From positions 34,800 through 98,799 of the forward strand of contig CALXAT010000006.1 in NCBI GenBank assembly GCA_944386365.1: a stretch of DNA of 64,000 nt, read 5' to 3'. Both the position numbers and the translations under genes were made by a program. Shown one piece after another: positions 56,682 to 64,000 of the stretch. The stretch comes from an uncultured Clostridia bacterium. GTDB lineage: Bacteria; Bacillota; Clostridia; TANB77; CAG-508. How positions within the stretch are numbered: position 1 is the stretch's first letter; the number at the start of each line of letters is the position of its first letter. The notes under the pieces were generated by a model, which saw nothing but the letters and a program-made list of their open reading frames with translations, searched no databases and was not told where the DNA came from.

Positions 56682-57368
56682 ATGAAAAATAGGAAAATAG
56701 TTATAACAATGAATGTAGTAATAATTATATTTCTTTTTTTTATAGCTGGTTTTATCATATATTCAAAACAAAAATATTCATTAGATGCTACTATCAAATT
56801 ATTAAACAAGAGAGAAGAATCAACTAATGGTAACATGACAATCGAAAGTACAAGTAAGGATTGGGGAAAGACAATAAGAAATGTATTACAAAAAGATAAT
56901 TTATATTATATAAATACTAAAAGAGAAAAAGATGATAATGTAACAGAATGTTATTATAATAAAGAAACATTAGAAATGATAATTGTAGATGAAAGTCAAA
57001 AAATAATTGTTAAACTTTTAAATACTTTCATAGAGACTGATTATTCAGGAAAAGCAATTTTTATGTCTATGTGTAATAATGAGGATTATAAATACATAGG
57101 AAAAGAAACAATTGATGAAAAACAATGCATAAAAGTATGCTTGACAGAAAATAGAAGTGATGGAAAAATAGAATCATATTTTTATATCGATATAGAAAAT
57201 GGAGATGTAGTTAAAATAGAAAACTATGAGATAGATATAAATGGAAATGCAGAAGAGAAAGATGAAACATTATATACCTATTCTTATAATACAGTTAAAG
57301 AGGAGGACAATATAGAATTTGATATAAATAATTATCCGGATTATTATTTCCAAACAATCACAAATTAA
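56682..57368 (+). CDS. Uncharacterised membrane-anchored protein, paralogue of the 51719 gene
   Basis: The 228-residue product has one N-terminal membrane helix (about 6-27) followed by an external beta-rich domain. KYSLDATIKLLNKREESTN, YKYIGKETIDEKQCIKVCL, TLYTYSYNTVKEED and NYPDYYF align with corresponding segments of the 51719 product in the same order, so the two derive from a duplication, though sequence identity outside these segments is modest. AAAGGAGG precedes the ATG. It follows the Spo0E-like gene closely and may be co-transcribed. Function unknown; no catalytic motif is visible. Confidence 0.8.
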   Translation: MKNRKIVITMNVVIIIFLFFIAGFIIYSKQKYSLDATIKLLNKREESTNGNMTIESTSKDWGKTIRNVLQKDNLYYINTKREKDDNVTECYYNKETLEMIIVDESQKIIVKLLNTFIETDYSGKAIFMSMCNNEDYKYIGKETIDEKQCIKVCLTENRSDGKIESYFYIDIENGDVVKIENYEIDINGNAEEKDETLYTYSYNTVKEEDNIEFDINNYPDYYFQTITN

Positions 57369-57377
57369 TTTAAACAG

Positions 57378-57408
57378 AAAAAAAGAGCCTTAGCAAGACT
57401 CTTTTTTA
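57378..57408. terminator. Bidirectional terminator
   Basis: AAAAAAGAG and CTCTTTTTT form a stem around a loop with CTTAGCAAG, between the convergent genes at 56682 and 57492. Confidence 0.75.
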
Positions 57409-57491
57409 GCTTGTTTCAAAGCTTACAAGATTAAGCAGAGAGGGGTGCATTTATAATTATATGTAAGATTTAATCTGTGTACATGGAATAA

Positions 57492-57893
57492 TTAATAGTA
57501 AAAATGTGTTGAAACACCATAAGACGCCATAAATCCTCCCGAAGGAGTAACAGTAATCTTATAAGTTCCTGTTGTATAATTATTATTAACATAGGAATCC
57601 AAAGTATGCTCTTTACCATCTAATGGAATAATCCCATGTGCAACTGTGAGTAATCCCTTCTGTACAACAACTACTGCATAATAAGTACCACTGCCACTGC
57701 CATAATAATCACCATCAGCAGTAATAGCATTACAATCCCGAGTGATTTGAGAGTAATACTTTAATGTTCCTCCTGTGGGGGTAGATGCACCATTGACTTT
57801 ATGCTGCGTGGCAGCATAACTAACAGTGCTAAATGCAAATATTAAGGTAAAAACTAAAAACAAAGATGTTATTTTTTTCAAATGTTTCTTCAT
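57492..57893 (-). CDS. Small secreted protein, 133 residues, unknown function
   Basis: A classic signal peptide (MKKHLKKITSLFLVFTLIFA, predicted cleavage after SYA near residue 27) is followed by a mature domain of about 105 residues. It is rich in Gly, Tyr, Thr and Ser, with beta-strand character (GSGSGTYYAVVVVQKG; TTGTYKITVTPSGGF) and a C-terminal THFYY. There is one Cys in the mature part (RDCNAI). It is small and exported without an anchor, like some bacteriocins or wall-binding peptides, but I do not match it to a family. AAAGGAA precedes the ATG. An 18-bp palindrome lies 44 bases upstream. Confidence 0.78.
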   Translation of the reverse strand: MKKHLKKITSLFLVFTLIFAFSTVSYAATQHKVNGASTPTGGTLKYYSQITRDCNAITADGDYYGSGSGTYYAVVVVQKGLLTVAHGIIPLDGKEHTLDSYVNNNYTTGTYKITVTPSGGFMASYGVSTHFYY

Positions 57894-57936
57894 AATGCTT
57901 ATTCCTTTCTATATATGCAACCCACTCTGCTATATA

Positions 57937-57954
57937 TGTCCAATATCTTGGACA
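57937..57954. promoter_or_regulatory. Palindromic operator-like site
   Basis: TGTCCAA-TATC-TTGGACA is a perfect 7-bp inverted repeat with a 4-base centre. It lies 44-61 bases upstream of the secreted-protein ATG (minus strand) and next to a TATATA -10-like string, so it is well placed for a dimeric regulator. Each half is one mismatch from a Spo0A box. Confidence 0.5.
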
Positions 57955-58171
57955 GTACTGAGATTAAATCTTTAATATAATAATTAACTAGTAAAAGGAA
58001 TATGTCAATAATATATTAGCATATACTTATTTGAAATTTTATGCATAAAAATATAGTAGGATTTTTCTTATAATTATTTAGGACACAGAAATGAAGTTTG
58101 GCTAAAAAAATTTAAATAGATAAAAAATTAAACAATTTGTAGCAGAATAAAAAATAATGGTATCAGAACCC
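57955..58171. other. Divergent AT-rich intergenic region
   Basis: About 215 bases between the palindrome and the SNF2 promoter. I see no ORF, repeat or stable hairpin. Confidence 0.4.
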
Positions 58172-58200
58172 TTGAAAAAAAATCAAAAATGGTATATAAT
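58172..58200 (+). promoter_or_regulatory. Sigma-A-type promoter of the SNF2 helicase gene
   Basis: TTGAAA at 58172-58177, a 17-base spacer, and consensus TATAAT at 58195-58200, 28 bases before the ATG. Confidence 0.8.
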
Positions 58201-58227
58201 TTTTTGCCAAGTGAGAGGTAAAAAAAT

Positions 58228-61200
58228 ATGGAAATAAACAAAAACATAATAGATAATTTATGTAACGATGCAGGGGTATCTAGAACAAAAAATGCACATG
58301 AATATCAAGAAGAGGGAAGAGTAGACATTATTGATTATGATTATCAAAATCCATTAAATTTTGAAATTAAAGGAAGTGTATATGGAAATGAGGAATACCA
58401 TACATATATTCTCGTAAAAAATGGAGAAATACAAGATATCACGTGTACATGTCAAGACTATTATAATCATTATGGTGTATGTAAACATACACTTGCCATG
58501 TTATTCGCATTTGTTGATAAGGGAAAAGAAGTTAAAAAAGATGTTGATAATGAAGAAGAACCATTTAAAAATAACATACATGCACCTTCCAATTATGATA
58601 AATATAGAGGATTTAAGCAAATTGTTAATATTTTTTATAATGAAGAAATAGAAGGTATTGAAGAAGAAGAAACAGAATTAAAGGAACAAGGAACGATTAA
58701 ACTAGAACCTGAAATTTTTTATGATAAATTTACAGGAGATATGAAGGTTGAATTTAAAATCGGAAATAAAAAAATGTATAAAATAAAGAGTTTATCAGAG
58801 TTTTACACAAGAATGTTAAATAAAGAATTATATAGATATGGGCAAAAATTGCAATTCGTCCATATAAGAGAAAGTTTTGAAAAAGAAAGTCTACCATTAT
58901 TAGATTTTTTAATGAAATATGCAGAAATTATAAAATATGCCAATTCAAATTCTAATAGTAACTATCGATTTTATGGTAATGCTTTGAGCGAAACCAATAT
59001 CATATTGAGTAATAGTGGGATAGATGATTTGTTTGAAATATTAAAAGGAAAAAAAGTAAATTTTCAAAAAGAATATAATCAAACAGAAATAGAATTTACA
59101 GAAGAGCAACCCAATATTCAATTTAAACTTATAAAAAAAGATGAGGATAATTATGAAATTGTACCAAATGTAGAAATTTATAAAATTTCTATATTAAAAG
59201 GAAAAGAATATAAATATGTATTAGATGAAAACAAACTATATAGATGTAACAAAAAATTTGAAAAATCAAATTTAAAGTTATTAGAAATTTTTAGACAAAA
59301 TTATATGACAGAGGTTATGTTAGGAAAAGAAGAATTATCCCAACTTTTTTCTGTTGTCATACCTAAAGTAAAAAATGCTATAAAATTAGAAAATATTTCA
59401 GAAGAAGAAATTGAAAAATATAAGCCCAAAACATTAATTACAAAGGTATACCTAGATTTTGATAATAATGATTATTTAGTAGCAGATGTGAAGTTTTGCT
59501 ATGACAATCAAGAATTTAATCCATTAGATGAAAAACAAAAAATAGATGTTCCAAGAAATATGATAAAAGAAACAAAAGCTTTAAATATATTTAGAAAAAC
59601 AGGATTTATGTTAGATGTCAAAAACTTAAGATTCATTTTGCCAGATAATGATAAAATCTATCAGTTTTTAACACAAGATATCAATTACTATATGCAAAAT
59701 TTTGAGGTTTTAGTAACAGACAACTTTAAAAAGAAACAAATAAGACAACCAAAAATGGGAAGTCTAGGTGTCAAAATTGAAAATAATTTACTTTCAATTG
59801 ATTTAAAAAATTTGGATATAGATATAAAAGAACTAGAAAAAATCATGCAAAAATATAATTTAAAGAAAAAATATTACAGACTAAAAGATGGAAGTTTTCT
59901 AGAATTAGAGGATAATAAGGAATTAGACTTTATTGATAAATTGGTAACTGGAATGGATATTGAATATAAAGATTTAGAAGATGGCGAAGTAAATTTACCA
60001 ATGTATAGAAGTCTATATTTAGAAGAATTACTAAAAGGAGCAAAAGGCAATCAAGTCATTAAAAATGAAACATATAAAAGTGTAGTTAATGAATTAAATA
60101 AAGATAATGAAAATGACGAAATTAAAGTACCAGAAATCTTAGAAAACACATTACGATATTATCAAAAGATAGGATTTAAATGGCTAAAAACATTAGATAA
60201 ATATAAATTTGGTGGTATTTTAGCAGATGATATGGGGTTAGGAAAAACCATACAGATGTTATCTATTATTTTAGACTATGTACAAAATACAAAAAAAGAA
60301 GAAAGAAAAACCAGTATTGTTATATCACCAAGTTCTTTGGCATTAAATTGGCAAAATGAGGCGGAAAAGTTTGCAGGAGAATTACAAACATTAGTAATCA
60401 ATGGAACATTAGCAGAACGAAAAAGAAAAATTACAGAAATTGATAAATATGATTTAGTCATTACTTCTTATGATTTATTAAAAAGAGATATAGAGTTATA
60501 TAAGGAAAAAAATTACAACTTTCGATATATTATTGCAGATGAAGCACAATATTTAAAAAATAGTAATACACAAAATGCAAAATCGATAAAGAAGATAAAT
60601 GCTGAAACAAGATATGCCTTAACTGGTACACCAATTGAAAATTCTTTAGCAGAATTATGGTCAATATTTGATTATATTATGCCAGGATATTTGTTTTCTT
60701 ATAAAAAGTTTAAAACATTATATGAAACACCAATTGTAAAAGAAAATGATAGAAATGCAATGCATAAATTAAAAATGCTGATAGAGCCATTTATTTTAAG
60801 AAGAACAAAAGCAGAAGTGTTAACAGAACTTCCTGAAAAAACAGTTACTGTATTAAAAAATGAAATGGAAGAAGAACAAAAAAATCTATACATTTCTTAT
60901 TTGGCACAAGCAAGACAAGAAGTAGCAGATGAAATCAATATGAATGGAATAGAAAGAAGTCATATAAAAATATTATCTGTTTTAACAAGATTAAGACAGA
61001 TATGTTGTCATCCAAGTTTATTTATAAGAGATTATACAGCAGGAAGTAGTAAATTAAATCAATGTATGGAAATTATAGAAGATGCTATAAAAGGAAATCA
61101 CAAAATTTTACTATTTTCTGGATATACATCTATGTTTCCAATTATTGAAAAAGAATTACAAAAATTAAGAATAAAATATTTTAAATTGACAGGTTCTACA

Positions 61201-61560
61201 AAAGTAGATGAAAGAATAGACTTGGTGGATGAATTTAACGAGAATCCAAATATCAAAGTATTTCTAATATCTTTAAAAGCGGGTGGAACAGGACTAAATT
61301 TAACAGGAGCAGATATGGTAATTCATTACGACCCATGGTGGAATTTATCCACAGAAAACCAGGCTACAGATAGAGCCTACAGAATTGGACAGAAGAATAA
61401 TGTACAGGTCTATAAATTGATAACAAAGAATTCTATTGAAGAAAAGATATATGATTTACAACAGAAGAAGGCAGAATTAATTGATAATATGTTAAATACA
61501 AAGACATCATTTATTAATAAATTATCTAAAGAAGATATTATGAAATTGTTTGAAGAATAG
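58228..61560 (+). CDS. SNF2-family DEAD/DEAH-type helicase with N-terminal SWIM zinc finger
   Basis: The 1110-residue protein begins with a SWIM zinc finger (CTCQDYYNHYGVCKH, about residues 72-86), which in other proteins binds DNA or proteins. A long bacterial SNF2-associated region follows (about 120-620). The SNF2 ATPase core then begins, with ADDMGLGKTIQ (Walker A, near 667), ITSYDLL, DEAQYLKN (near 771), LTGTPIEN, and the helicase C-terminal domain with LLFSGYTSM, GGTGLNLTGADMVI and DRAYRIGQ (near 1050). It is a double-strand DNA translocase of the RapA/SNF2 type; likely targets are RNA polymerase or nucleoprotein complexes. The gene has a clear sigma-A promoter. Its stop lies 34 bases before the trmFO start. 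Confidence 0.93.
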   Translation: MEINKNIIDNLCNDAGVSRTKNAHEYQEEGRVDIIDYDYQNPLNFEIKGSVYGNEEYHTYILVKNGEIQDITCTCQDYYNHYGVCKHTLAMLFAFVDKGKEVKKDVDNEEEPFKNNIHAPSNYDKYRGFKQIVNIFYNEEIEGIEEEETELKEQGTIKLEPEIFYDKFTGDMKVEFKIGNKKMYKIKSLSEFYTRMLNKELYRYGQKLQFVHIRESFEKESLPLLDFLMKYAEIIKYANSNSNSNYRFYGNALSETNIILSNSGIDDLFEILKGKKVNFQKEYNQTEIEFTEEQPNIQFKLIKKDEDNYEIVPNVEIYKISILKGKEYKYVLDENKLYRCNKKFEKSNLKLLEIFRQNYMTEVMLGKEELSQLFSVVIPKVKNAIKLENISEEEIEKYKPKTLITKVYLDFDNNDYLVADVKFCYDNQEFNPLDEKQKIDVPRNMIKETKALNIFRKTGFMLDVKNLRFILPDNDKIYQFLTQDINYYMQNFEVLVTDNFKKKQIRQPKMGSLGVKIENNLLSIDLKNLDIDIKELEKIMQKYNLKKKYYRLKDGSFLELEDNKELDFIDKLVTGMDIEYKDLEDGEVNLPMYRSLYLEELLKGAKGNQVIKNETYKSVVNELNKDNENDEIKVPEILENTLRYYQKIGFKWLKTLDKYKFGGILADDMGLGKTIQMLSIILDYVQNTKKEERKTSIVISPSSLALNWQNEAEKFAGELQTLVINGTLAERKRKITEIDKYDLVITSYDLLKRDIELYKEKNYNFRYIIADEAQYLKNSNTQNAKSIKKINAETRYALTGTPIENSLAELWSIFDYIMPGYLFSYKKFKTLYETPIVKENDRNAMHKLKMLIEPFILRRTKAEVLTELPEKTVTVLKNEMEEEQKNLYISYLAQARQEVADEINMNGIERSHIKILSVLTRLRQICCHPSLFIRDYTAGSSKLNQCMEIIEDAIKGNHKILLFSGYTSMFPIIEKELQKLRIKYFKLTGSTKVDERIDLVDEFNENPNIKVFLISLKAGGTGLNLTGADMVIHYDPWWNLSTENQATDRAYRIGQKNNVQVYKLITKNSIEEKIYDLQQKKAELIDNMLNTKTSFINKLSKEDIMKLFEE

Positions 61561-61594
61561 GATTGGTTCCAGAAAATCAAGAAAGGATAATGTC

Positions 61595-62971
61595 ATGAAA
61601 GATTATATAACCATTATTGGTGGTGGACTAGCAGGTACAGAGGCTGCTTATCAGATTGCCAAAAGAGGAATAAAAGTAAAATTATATGAGATGAAACCTG
61701 TAAAATTTTCACCAGCACATAGTAACAAAAATCTTGCAGAAATTGTATGTAGCAATTCTTTTAAGTCAAATTTATTAACGAATGCATGTGGCCTTTTAAA
61801 AGAAGAATTAAGAAGATTAGATTCTTTGTTAATTAAAATAGCAGATGAAACAAGTGTGCCAGCAGGGCAAGCTTTGGCAGTAGATAGAGAGGGCTTTTCA
61901 GAAAAGGTAACAAAAGCAATTGAAGAAAATAAATATATAGAAGTGATACATGAAGAAATAACAGATATTGCAGAAATAGTAAAAGAAGGAGTTGTCATTA
62001 TTGCAACAGGACCATTAACATCAGATGGTTTAGCAAAGACGATTCAAAAATTAAATGGTCAAGACAAACTATATTTTTATGATGCAGCAGCACCTATTAT
62101 TAGTAAAGAAAGTATTAATTTTGATATTGCTTTTTATGGAGATAGATATCATCAAGAAAAAAAGAAAGAAGAAAGTATAGAAGATTGGAAAAAGCGATTA
62201 GAAAAGGAAGAACAAAGTTATATTAATCTTCCTATGGATCAAGAAGAATATGAAAAATTTTGTAAAGAACTAATTCAGGCAGAAGTAGTTACTTTACATG
62301 AATTTGAAAAAAGAGAAATTTTTGAAGGTTGTATGCCAATAGAAATTATGGCAAAAAGAGGATTAGATACATTACGTTTTGGACCATTAAAACCAGTGGG
62401 ATTTGATGATCCAAGGACAGGAAAAAGACCATATGCTGTTGTGCAATTAAGACAAGATGATAAGCAAGCAACCATGTACAACATGGTTGGATTCCAAACC
62501 AATTTAAAATATGGAGAACAAAAAAGAGTATTTTCTATGATTCCCGGACTAGAAAGTGCAGAATTTATAAAATATGGTGTTATGCATAGAAATACATATA
62601 TTAACTCTCCAGAATTATTAGATGAAACATATAATTTAAAATCTAATAAACATATCTATTTTGCAGGACAAATAACAGGAGTAGAAGGATATGTGGAATC
62701 CATTTCTTCTGGAATGGTAGCAGCTTTAAATGCCATACAAGATTATATAAATCCAAATGAAGAACATAGTAAACATGAAATTACATTTTCAGAATACACA
62801 ATTATTGGTGCTTTGGCAAAATATATAGCAACCCCTAATACAAAGTTTCAACCGATGAATGCAAATTTTGGCATATTACCAGAATTAGAAGGAAAGAAAA
62901 TAAAAGATAAAAAAGAAAGGTATAGGAAATTGTCAGAAAGAAGTTTAAAAAATATAGAATATATTCATTAA
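61595..62971 (+). CDS. trmFO: Methylenetetrahydrofolate-tRNA-(uracil-5-)-methyltransferase TrmFO
   Basis: TrmFO makes 5-methyluridine at position 54 of tRNA using methylenetetrahydrofolate and FAD. The start is the ATG at 61595 behind AAAGGA; an in-frame ATG at 61550 lies inside the SNF2 gene. The 458-residue protein has the N-terminal dinucleotide motif IIGGGLAGTEAAYQ, the family block AEIVCSNSFKSN with the conserved Cys, VDREGFSEKVT, and the FAD/tRNA-binding C-terminal part with GFQTNLKYGEQKRVF and FAGQITGVEGYVES. All expected motifs are intact. In Bacillus it often lies near topA and codV; here it follows a SNF2 helicase gene instead. Confidence 0.96.
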   Translation: MKDYITIIGGGLAGTEAAYQIAKRGIKVKLYEMKPVKFSPAHSNKNLAEIVCSNSFKSNLLTNACGLLKEELRRLDSLLIKIADETSVPAGQALAVDREGFSEKVTKAIEENKYIEVIHEEITDIAEIVKEGVVIIATGPLTSDGLAKTIQKLNGQDKLYFYDAAAPIISKESINFDIAFYGDRYHQEKKKEESIEDWKKRLEKEEQSYINLPMDQEEYEKFCKELIQAEVVTLHEFEKREIFEGCMPIEIMAKRGLDTLRFGPLKPVGFDDPRTGKRPYAVVQLRQDDKQATMYNMVGFQTNLKYGEQKRVFSMIPGLESAEFIKYGVMHRNTYINSPELLDETYNLKSNKHIYFAGQITGVEGYVESISSGMVAALNAIQDYINPNEEHSKHEITFSEYTIIGALAKYIATPNTKFQPMNANFGILPELEGKKIKDKKERYRKLSERSLKNIEYIH

Positions 62972-63096
62972 TATTACTATAATATTACAAAAATATTATT
63001 TTTATGTTAAAAATAAAGAAATTATTGTAAGAAAAAAGTATTTATGGTAAAATCATAGTAATATTATCATGAGAAAGATTAAAGTTACATAATGTA

Positions 63097-63125
63097 TTGT
63101 CAAAACGTTATTTTTATGGTATAAT
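63097..63125 (+). promoter_or_regulatory. Sigma-A-type promoter of the repeat-protein gene
   Basis: TTGTCA at 63097-63102, a 17-base spacer, and TATAAT at 63120-63125; an AAAGGGG Shine-Dalgarno and the ATG at 63171 follow. Confidence 0.75.
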
Positions 63126-63170
63126 AGAAAACAGAGATTGTAGTTTTAATATATTGAAAGGGGTAAAACT

Positions 63171-64000
63171 ATGGATGAAAAATTAATTGAAAACTTGGAG
63201 AAACAATTAAAAGAAAGTGCTGATAGAATGGCAGAATACAGAAGAGGTGGATTCTATGACCAAGAAGCATCAGAACATGAAAACTATAATAAAATTTTAT
63301 CAGAATTAAACAAAGTAAAAGAAACAAAAGAAAAAAACGAAAAGAAACCAATAAAAGAGCAAATTGCGGATTTGGAAAAATTGTTAAAAGAGAGTGCTGA
63401 TAGAATGGCAGAATACAGAAGAGGCGGATTCTATGACCAAGAAGCATCAGAACACGAGAATTATAATAAACTTGTAAAAGAACTAGATAAATTGAAAGTT
63501 AAAGAACAAGAACAAGAACAGGAACAAGAACAGGAACAGGAACAAGTACAAGAAAAACCAGTAGCAGAACAAATTGCGGATTTAGAAAAACAATTAAAAG
63601 AAAGTGCTGATAGAATGGCAGAATATAGAAGAGGCGGATTCTATGATCAAGAAGCATTAGAACACGAAAATTACAATAAACTTTTAACAAAAATAAATGA
63701 ATTGAAATCTAAACTAAAAGTAAAAACAGAAAAAAATCCTAAAAAAGAGAAAGAAGACAAAATTAAATGGCATCCAGACTTAACACCAGAACAAATAGAA
63801 GAGCTAGAGGCAGAAGGATTAAGACCAGGAGATCAAGAATATAACCAATATCTATTAGAACATGGAATAGACCCAAATAAATACAAAGATAAAGAGGAAA
63901 AGAAAAAAAAGAAAGAAGAGCCTATTAAATGGCATCCAGACTTAACACCAGAACAAATAGAAGAGCTAGAGGCAGAAGGATTAAGACCAGGAGATCAAGA
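63171..64000 (+). CDS. Repetitive charged protein, start of a gene that runs off the window
   Basis: The frame starts at the ATG at 63171 behind GAAAGGGG and stays open to the window end (276 codons). It has no signal peptide or membrane helix here. Three copies of a repeat containing LKESADRMAEYRRGGFYDQ begin near residues 11, 70 and 140 (spacing about 59 and 70 residues). They are joined by Lys/Glu linkers, one of them a run of alternating Glu and Gln (about 63507-63550). Two copies of a second repeat (KWHPDLTPEQIEELEAEGL) start near 63760 and 63922. I do not recognise the family. It is probably cytoplasmic, and coiled-coil character is likely. Confidence 0.85.
   Translation, partial: MDEKLIENLEKQLKESADRMAEYRRGGFYDQEASEHENYNKILSELNKVKETKEKNEKKPIKEQIADLEKLLKESADRMAEYRRGGFYDQEASEHENYNKLVKELDKLKVKEQEQEQEQEQEQEQVQEKPVAEQIADLEKQLKESADRMAEYRRGGFYDQEALEHENYNKLLTKINELKSKLKVKTEKNPKKEKEDKIKWHPDLTPEQIEELEAEGLRPGDQEYNQYLLEHGIDPNKYKDKEEKKKKKEEPIKWHPDLTPEQIEELEAEGLRPGDQ
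63759..64000 (+). repeat. 162-bp tandem repeat within the repetitive protein gene
   Basis: The units start at about 63762 and 63924. At least 77 bases (from ATTAAATGGCATCC) match exactly between them, including the part up to the window end. Such identity indicates recent copying, and more units may follow. Confidence 0.85.

Noticed and set aside
63507..63555. GAACAA repeats as a simple-sequence DNA element
   Set aside because: They are in frame and encode an alternating Glu-Gln linker between protein repeats; no separate function is needed to explain them.

Overview
The window looks like chromosomal DNA of a low-GC, endospore-forming member of the Bacillota, most likely a gut-type Clostridia. 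The sequence is strongly AT-rich, codon use is A/T-ending, ribosome binding sites are strong GGAGG/AAGGAG types, and the standard genetic code is used (TGA serves as a stop). A spoIIE gene and a Spo0E-like gene point to sporulation. No tRNA, rRNA, insertion sequence, prophage or CRISPR array was seen.

Layout. Positions 1-10.3 kb hold two tandem paralogous giant surface proteins; the second is an apparent head-to-tail fusion of two exported proteins in one 2850-residue frame. Positions 10.5-15.8 kb hold a spoIIE-led operon with a WG-repeat protein and an unrecognised membrane-tailed protein. Positions 15.8-22.5 kb are housekeeping: acpS, tatD, lemA-htpX (minus strand), a G5/3D cell-wall protein, exonuclease III, an AI-2E-type permease and a COG2426-type membrane protein. 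Positions 22.6-30.8 kb carry rpoB-rpoC with their own promoter, a long attenuator-like leader, a 52-residue ORF between the two genes, and a riboswitch-like RNA in front of rpoC. rplJ/rplL are not next to rpoB. Positions 30.9-42.2 kb hold two divergent surface-protein genes with nearly the same N-terminus. Their 5' regions are mirror images: a perfect 28-bp inverted repeat bounds a 306-bp AT-rich spacer, a layout expected of an invertible promoter. Positions 42.3-51.6 kb carry small membrane proteins and then gdpP-(MNT/HEPN pair)-rplI-dnaB-tilS-ftsH. Positions 51.7-57.4 kb carry a duplicated membrane-anchored protein, a J-domain protein, rpsU, a ymfF/ymfH-like M16 pair and a Spo0E-like phosphatase. 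Positions 57.5-64 kb hold a small secreted protein behind a palindromic operator, a SWIM-SNF2 helicase, trmFO, and the start of a protein built from nearly identical repeats that runs off the window.

How it fits together. Most of the window is core information processing (transcription, replication initiation, tRNA modification, ribosomal proteins, c-di-AMP turnover, proteolysis). The accessory content is dominated by surface display: thousands of residues of SdrD/SpaA-like and beta-helix-like repeats. The least explained items are the mirror-image promoter region at 31998-32359, the switch-like RNA at 27148-27248, the rpoB leader hairpin, and the fused surface protein.
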